Assembly: GCA_964354255.1 (NCBI GenBank)
Contig: CAYGYX010000044.1
Coordinates: 1-18,068, forward strand
DNA length: 18,068 bases
Direction: 5' to 3'
From: VGBK01 sp964354255
Lineage (GTDB): Bacteria > Actinomycetota > Acidimicrobiia > Spongiisociales > UBA11373
Part shown: one piece after another, positions 14,852-18,068 of the stretch
How positions within the stretch are numbered: the stretch's first letter is position 1
Layout of the letters: each line of letters starts with the position of its first letter
Made by a program: the position numbers and the translations under genes
Notes under the pieces: generated by a model
The model's database searches: none
The model's input: only the letters and a program-made list of their open reading frames with translations
Told to the model about the DNA's origin: nothing

Positions 14852-14852
14852 G

Positions 14853-15800
14853 TCACCACTTCCGCTCGAATCGGTTGCGCAGGATGATGGCGGCGGCGTT
14901 GGCGGTGAGCAGGACCGCCAGCAGCACGACGATGGCGGCCGCCGTCAGCGATCGGAAATCGGCGCCGGGCTGGCGCGCCCAGGAGAAGATGGTCACCGGC
15001 AGGGCGGTGTAGGGGCCGGTGGCTTTCTCGAAGACGCCGGCGCTGCCGACGCTGAAGAACCCGGTGGCCGCGCCCACCAGCAGCAGCGGGGCGGTCTCCC
15101 CGAAGGCCCGGGCCAGGGTGAGCACCGTCCCGGTGAGGATGCCGGGGGCGGCATAAGGCACCACGTGGTGGCGGATCACCTCCCAGCGGGTCGCCCCTAC
15201 CCCGAAGCCGGCCTCGCGGATGGCGGCCGGCACGGCTCGCAGCGCCTCGGCGGCGGTGATGATCACGATGGGGAGCACCAGGGCGGCCAGGGTGAGGCCT
15301 CCGGCCAGCATGTTCTTGCCGGCCACGCCGCCTCCCGCCCCGACGGCGCGGACGAAGCGCACGAAGATGGTGAAGCCGAGGATGCCGTACACGATGGAGG
15401 GCACGCCGGCCAGGTTGCGGATGTTGGTGTTGATGAAGCGGGTGAACCGGTTGTCGGGGGCGTACTCCTCCAGGTAGACGGCGGCGCCGATCCCGATGGG
15501 GAAGGCGAGCACCGCCACCAGCAACGTCAGCCCCAGCGAGCCCATGGTGCTCTGCCACAGGCCGGCCGTGTCGGCGTTGAGCGACAGGGGGTTGGCCACC
15601 ACCGACCAGCCCCGGCCGGAGAGAGCATCCCAGGCCTTGACGAAGACGTCGACCAGGAGGGCGGCCAGGAAGAGCAGGGCGAAGAGCAGGGCGGAGAGCA
15701 GGGCGGCGGGGAAGGCCAGGTCGCCCCAGCTGCGCCGGCGGCCCTGGATGGCCTGGCCGACCAGGTCGGTGGTCGATGGGAGAGCAGCCCGGGTGGCCAT
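14853..15800 (-). CDS. pstA: PstA, phosphate ABC transporter permease
   Basis: One of two membrane-spanning subunits forming the phosphate channel. It has 315 residues with about six hydrophobic segments: one near residues 30-52, the core from about 90 to 250, and the last near 285-306. The ABC-permease EAA loop is visible as EAGFGVGATRWEVIRHHVVP (196-215), with the downstream GETAPLLLVG typical of PstA. The start is ATG at 15800-15798, overlapping the pstC stop by one base (TGATG), with GGAG at 8-nt spacing. The frame stays open upstream through pstC's region, but that is only the opposite-phase shadow of pstC. PstA forms a dimer with PstC, coupled to PstB on the cytoplasmic side. Confidence 0.96.
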   Translation of the reverse strand: MATRAALPSTTDLVGQAIQGRRRSWGDLAFPAALLSALLFALLFLAALLVDVFVKAWDALSGRGWSVVANPLSLNADTAGLWQSTMGSLGLTLLVAVLAFPIGIGAAVYLEEYAPDNRFTRFINTNIRNLAGVPSIVYGILGFTIFVRFVRAVGAGGGVAGKNMLAGGLTLAALVLPIVIITAAEALRAVPAAIREAGFGVGATRWEVIRHHVVPYAAPGILTGTVLTLARAFGETAPLLLVGAATGFFSVGSAGVFEKATGPYTALPVTIFSWARQPGADFRSLTAAAIVVLLAVLLTANAAAIILRNRFERKW

Positions 15801-16729
15801 CAGTACTTCTCCCGCACCCGCCGCACGAAGCGGTCGCTGAGCAGGTTCAGGGCCAGGGTCATCAGGAAGAGGAGCAGGCCCAGGAAGAAGAGGCTCTGGA
15901 AGGCGTTGGTCGATCCGGCCACCTGGTCCGAACCGATGGCCAGGGCGCTCATGGCGGCCGTCATGGTCTGTCCCGGCTGGAAGATGTTCACCTCGAACAG
16001 CGACCCGCCGACCGCCCCGGCGGCCATGGCGACCACCATCGTCTCCCCGATGGCCCGGGACAACCCGAGGATGAGGGAGGCGACGATCCCCGAGATGGCC
16101 GCCGGAAAGACCACCCGGATGACGGTGGTGGCCTTCTTGGCCCCCAGGCCGTAGGAGGCCTCCCGCAGGGCGTGCGGGACGGCCCGCATCGCGTCCTCGG
16201 TCACCGAGGCAATCAGTGGTGTGACCAGGATGCCGACGCCTATCCCGGCGGCGGCCATGCTGAACACCCCGGCGTGGGGGTTGAGGCGCATCACCAGGTT
16301 GGGGCTGATCCAGGTGAGGGCGAAATACCCGAGCACCACGCTGGGGACCCCGGCCAGCACCTCGAGGATGGGCTTGAGCCAGCGCCGGGCCCGGGGCCGG
16401 GCGTACTCGGACAGGTAGATGGCCGCGCCCAGGCCCAGGGGGGTGGCTACCACCATGGCGATGAAGGCGATCAGCAGCGTCCCCACCAGCACGGTCTTCA
16501 GGTCGAACATGTCGCGGCGGGGGAACCAGCCCAAATCCCACAGCCAGGAGAGGTCGATGCTGGTGATGAAGCGCCAGGCCTCACCGACCAGGGAGGCGAC
16601 GATGAGCAGGGAGATGATTATCGAGGTGACGGCGGCGCCGGTGAAAAGGCGGCGCATCCGGCGCTCCCGCCGCAGCCGGGGCCGGGAGCCGCTGAGGTCG
16701 ATGGCCGGGGTGGCTGATTCGGTGGCCAT
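15800..16729 (-). CDS. pstC: PstC, phosphate ABC transporter permease
   Basis: Second channel-forming subunit, 309 residues. A basic N-terminus (RPRLRRERRMRR) precedes the first membrane segment (about 30-50). Further segments lie from about 80 to 290. The EAA loop reads EASYGLGAKKATTVIRVVFP (190-209) and is followed by LGLSRAIGETMVVAMAAG, a hallmark of PstC. The C-terminus is basic (RRVREKY). The start is ATG at 16729-16727. No ribosome binding site is visible, and the gene is separated from pstS by 126 nt containing a strong hairpin, so its expression is probably lower than that of pstS. The stop overlaps the pstA start by one base. Confidence 0.96.
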   Translation of the reverse strand: MATESATPAIDLSGSRPRLRRERRMRRLFTGAAVTSIIISLLIVASLVGEAWRFITSIDLSWLWDLGWFPRRDMFDLKTVLVGTLLIAFIAMVVATPLGLGAAIYLSEYARPRARRWLKPILEVLAGVPSVVLGYFALTWISPNLVMRLNPHAGVFSMAAAGIGVGILVTPLIASVTEDAMRAVPHALREASYGLGAKKATTVIRVVFPAAISGIVASLILGLSRAIGETMVVAMAAGAVGGSLFEVNIFQPGQTMTAAMSALAIGSDQVAGSTNAFQSLFFLGLLLFLMTLALNLLSDRFVRRVREKY

Positions 16730-16791
16730 GGTGTGATCAGGTTTCTAGCAGCCGGTCTCGCTCTGGTCGGCAGGTCCGGTCCTGAGGGAGG

Positions 16792-16826
16792 GGTGCGGGC
16801 GGGCCGGGGGTTGGCCCGCCCGCACC
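16792..16826 (-). terminator. Perfect 14-bp hairpin between pstS and pstC (attenuator)
   Basis: GGTGCGGGCGGGCC (16792-16805) is fully complementary to GGCCCGCCCGCACC (16813-16826), with a 7-nt loop. It starts about 30 nt after the pstS stop. The direct repeat CCTGAGGGAG flanks it at 16781-16790 and 16825-16834. There is no T-tract. It probably acts as a partial terminator or a 3' stabiliser of the pstS message, so that the binding protein exceeds the transporter. Confidence 0.65.
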
Positions 16827-16855
16827 TGAGGGAGACCCGCCGGCTCTCAGGTCCT

Positions 16856-17860
16856 TCACCGATTCTGCCAGGCCTCAAGGGTCGGCCCGTAGTCGGCGAG
16901 GCGGACGTAGCCGGCCTCGTCGATGCTGGCCAGGCCTTCCTCGGAGAGGTACAGGTCCACGAAGGCGGCCACCTCGGGCTTGTCGGCCGCGGCTTCCTTG
17001 TTCACGTAGATGTACAGGGGGCGTGAGTAGGGGTAGCTGCCGTCGGCGATGGTCGCCGCCGTCGGGGCCACGCAGCCCTCGCCGCCGTCGATGGCCAGGG
17101 CCTTGACCCGGTCCTGGTTGGGCAGGTAGAAGGCATAGCCGACAAAGCCCAGGGATGTCAGGCTGCCGGCGATGCCCTCGATGATCACGTTGTCGTTGGG
17201 GGAGGCCACGTAGTCGGGCTGCAGGACTGCGTCCTCGCCCCGCTCCTCGGCGATGTCGGCGATGGCGAACTCGACGAAGCTGTCGTAGGTGCCCGACTCC
17301 TCACCGGGGGCGGTGATCACCAGGTCGGCGTCCGGGTAGGGGGCGTTGGGGGCGCCGATCTCGGCGGCCAGGTCGTTGGCGTCCGACCACGTGCCGAAGC
17401 CGATCGACTCCGGCCCCATGAGGGCGTAGAGGTCGGCGGAGGCGAGGCACTCGAAGGCGGCGTTGTCGTGGCTGGTGAGCACCGATAGGCCGTCGATGGC
17501 CACCACCAGTTCGACGAACTCGATGCCGTTCTGGGCGCAGAGCTCGCGCTCGGCGTCCTTGTAGGCACGCGAGGCGTCGCCGATGTCGATCTGGCCGGTG
17601 CAGAAGAGCTGGGCGCCGTCGCCGGTGCCCGGTCCCTCGACCTTGATGGCCACGTCCGGGTACATGGCGCTGAACGTCTCCGCCACCCGGGCGCTGATCG
17701 GCTCGACGGTGGACGAGCCGGAGATGTCGATGCTGCCGGACAGGCCTGCGCCGGTTGTGGCGGCGCCCGTGGTGGTGCTCCCACCCTGGTCGCCGCCGCA
17801 GGCGGCGGCGACCAGTGCCAGCGCCAATAGCAGGGCGATGAGGCCCAGCTTGCGAGACAT
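16856..17860 (-). CDS. pstS: PstS, phosphate-binding lipoprotein
   Basis: Extracellular high-affinity phosphate receptor that delivers phosphate to PstCAB. It has 334 residues. The lipoprotein signal has lipobox LVAAAC (Cys21), followed by a short Gly/Thr-rich linker. Phosphate-site motifs are visible: ISGSSTVEP (46-54), IGDASRAYKDAE (93-104) and PGEESGTYDSF (185-195), with the Ser-Gly-Thr expected to contact the anion. The last motif places it with the SphX-like PstS branch common in actinobacteria and cyanobacteria rather than the E. coli type. The start is ATG at 17860-17858, with a perfect AGGAGG 10 nt upstream, the best ribosome site in the operon. It is the first gene of pstSCAB-phoU and lies behind a PHO box, so induction on phosphate starvation is expected. 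Confidence 0.96.
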   Translation of the reverse strand: MSRKLGLIALLLALALVAAACGGDQGGSTTTGAATTGAGLSGSIDISGSSTVEPISARVAETFSAMYPDVAIKVEGPGTGDGAQLFCTGQIDIGDASRAYKDAERELCAQNGIEFVELVVAIDGLSVLTSHDNAAFECLASADLYALMGPESIGFGTWSDANDLAAEIGAPNAPYPDADLVITAPGEESGTYDSFVEFAIADIAEERGEDAVLQPDYVASPNDNVIIEGIAGSLTSLGFVGYAFYLPNQDRVKALAIDGGEGCVAPTAATIADGSYPYSRPLYIYVNKEAAADKPEVAAFVDLYLSEEGLASIDEAGYVRLADYGPTLEAWQNR

Positions 17861-17924
17861 GTCTTCTTGTCCTCCTGGTTGGCTTGGTGGTGGCGGCCTT
17901 CCGAGCCGGCTGCCATCGTCGGGG

Positions 17925-17930
17925 ACGCTA
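17925..17930 (-). promoter_or_regulatory. Candidate -10 element of the pstS promoter
   Basis: On the minus strand this reads TAGCGT, fitting the actinobacterial TANNNT consensus. It lies 64 nt before the pstS start and 27 nt after the last clear PHO-box unit. No -35 is evident, which is normal for PhoP-activated promoters. TANNNT is short and common, so confidence is low. Confidence 0.3.
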
Positions 17931-17957
17931 CGAGGGTCGGGTGACGGTGACGGGACC

Positions 17958-17979
17958 GTGGTGTGAACGGGAGGTGAAT
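17958..17979 (-). promoter_or_regulatory. PHO box (PhoP-binding direct repeats) upstream of pstS
   Basis: On the minus strand two adjacent 11-nt units are present: ATTCACCTCCC (17979-17969) and GTTCACACCAC (17968-17958). Both fit the GTTCACC-type 11-nt direct repeat units described for PhoP operators in Streptomyces. Two more units in the same register (to 17936) are degraded; the last keeps TCACC. The box lies about 98-119 nt upstream of the pstS start, a position that suits activation. Confidence 0.65.
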
Positions 17980-17991
17980 CTTTCCGTGTCG

Positions 17992-18036
17992 GGCACCGGG
18001 AGGGCCGGCGGCACCGTCCCTATAGTCCCCGGTGCC
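17992..18036. promoter_or_regulatory. Inverted repeat bracketing a TATAGT element
   Basis: GGCACCGGG (17992-18000) is perfectly complementary to CCCGGTGCC (18028-18036), and GGCACCG recurs directly at 18010-18016. TATAGT at 18021-18026 lies between the arms and matches TANNNT. This looks like the operator/promoter of a plus-strand gene starting at 18037. No -35 is recognisable. Confidence 0.35.
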
Positions 18037-18068
18037 GTGTCCACCGCCGCCATTGCCCTGAGCGCGGT
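18037..18068 (+). CDS. Possible start of a divergent gene, cut by the window edge
   Basis: GTG at 18037 opens a frame (MSTAAIALSAV) that runs to the window end without a stop. It lies 10 nt after the TATAGT element, so a leaderless or nearly leaderless message is plausible, as is common in actinobacteria. There is no ribosome binding site. Only ten full codons are visible, so neither reality nor function can be judged. Phosphate-related genes are often divergent from pstS, but nothing here shows it. Confidence 0.3.
   Translation, partial: MSTAAIALSA

Noticed and set aside
14853..16541. An N-terminally extended PstA of 562 residues
   Set aside because: The extra part is the out-of-phase shadow of pstC. 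The ATG at 15800 has a ribosome binding site and couples to the pstC stop.
1..18068. CRISPR arrays, insertion sequences, prophage, toxin-antitoxin or other defence genes, tRNA or rRNA
   Set aside because: I looked on both strands and saw no regularly spaced repeats, transposase or integrase motifs, or structural RNA sequences.

Overview
The window is a high-GC stretch of a scaffold containing four runs of exactly 100 N. It looks like a member of the Actinomycetota, and possibly the Acidimicrobiia. This rests on the base composition, Thr-rich low-complexity linkers in exported proteins, frequent GTG starts, short or weak ribosome binding sites, a LytR-CpsA-Psr wall-ligase-type protein, and an actinobacterial-style PHO box ahead of pstS. 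The taxonomic call is inference; no rRNA or tRNA is present. All confident genes except one lie on the minus strand, so the region is transcribed mostly from right to left.

Layout from left to right. Positions 1-2260 hold a family-5 (peptide-type) solute-binding lipoprotein with a strong hairpin just past its stop, and a tiny lipoprotein. Positions 2258-5908 hold a 911-residue membrane sensor histidine kinase (PAS-PAS-GAF-HisKA-HATPase) 12 nt downstream of an EamA-type drug/metabolite transporter, with no response regulator in view. Positions 6021-8992 hold a membrane-anchored HtrA-like S1C protease with a PDZ domain and a LytR-CpsA-Psr protein with an unusual multi-spanning N-terminus; both are envelope-facing. 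Positions 9206-11833 hold an acyl-CoA dehydrogenase and a truncated protein of unknown function, separated by a gap. The single plus-strand gene, 11924-12622, encodes a DUF2293 protein with a Cys4 motif. Positions 12623-13221 are mostly non-coding, with a perfect 16-bp palindrome and a gap.

Positions 13222-17860 are the clearest system: a complete high-affinity phosphate uptake operon read right to left as pstS-pstC-pstA-pstB-phoU. Upstream of pstS are two 11-nt direct repeats matching the PhoP-binding PHO box known from Streptomyces. A perfect 14-bp hairpin lies between pstS and pstC, which would let the binding protein be made in excess of the transporter. pstC/pstA overlap by 1 nt, pstA/pstB are 1 nt apart, and phoU follows after 22 nt. 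A divergent gene may start at the extreme right edge.

Two of the four gaps are flanked by identical sequence (10 bp and 55 bp). They are therefore probably overlapping contig ends rather than missing DNA. Collapsing the first restores an uninterrupted htrA-like reading frame.

I did not find a convincing new multi-gene system. There is no CRISPR, mobile element or defence gene. The most useful observations are the phosphate regulation signals, the artefactual gaps, the palindrome, the inverted repeat around a possible promoter at the right end, and the odd architectures of the kinase and the LytR-CpsA-Psr protein.
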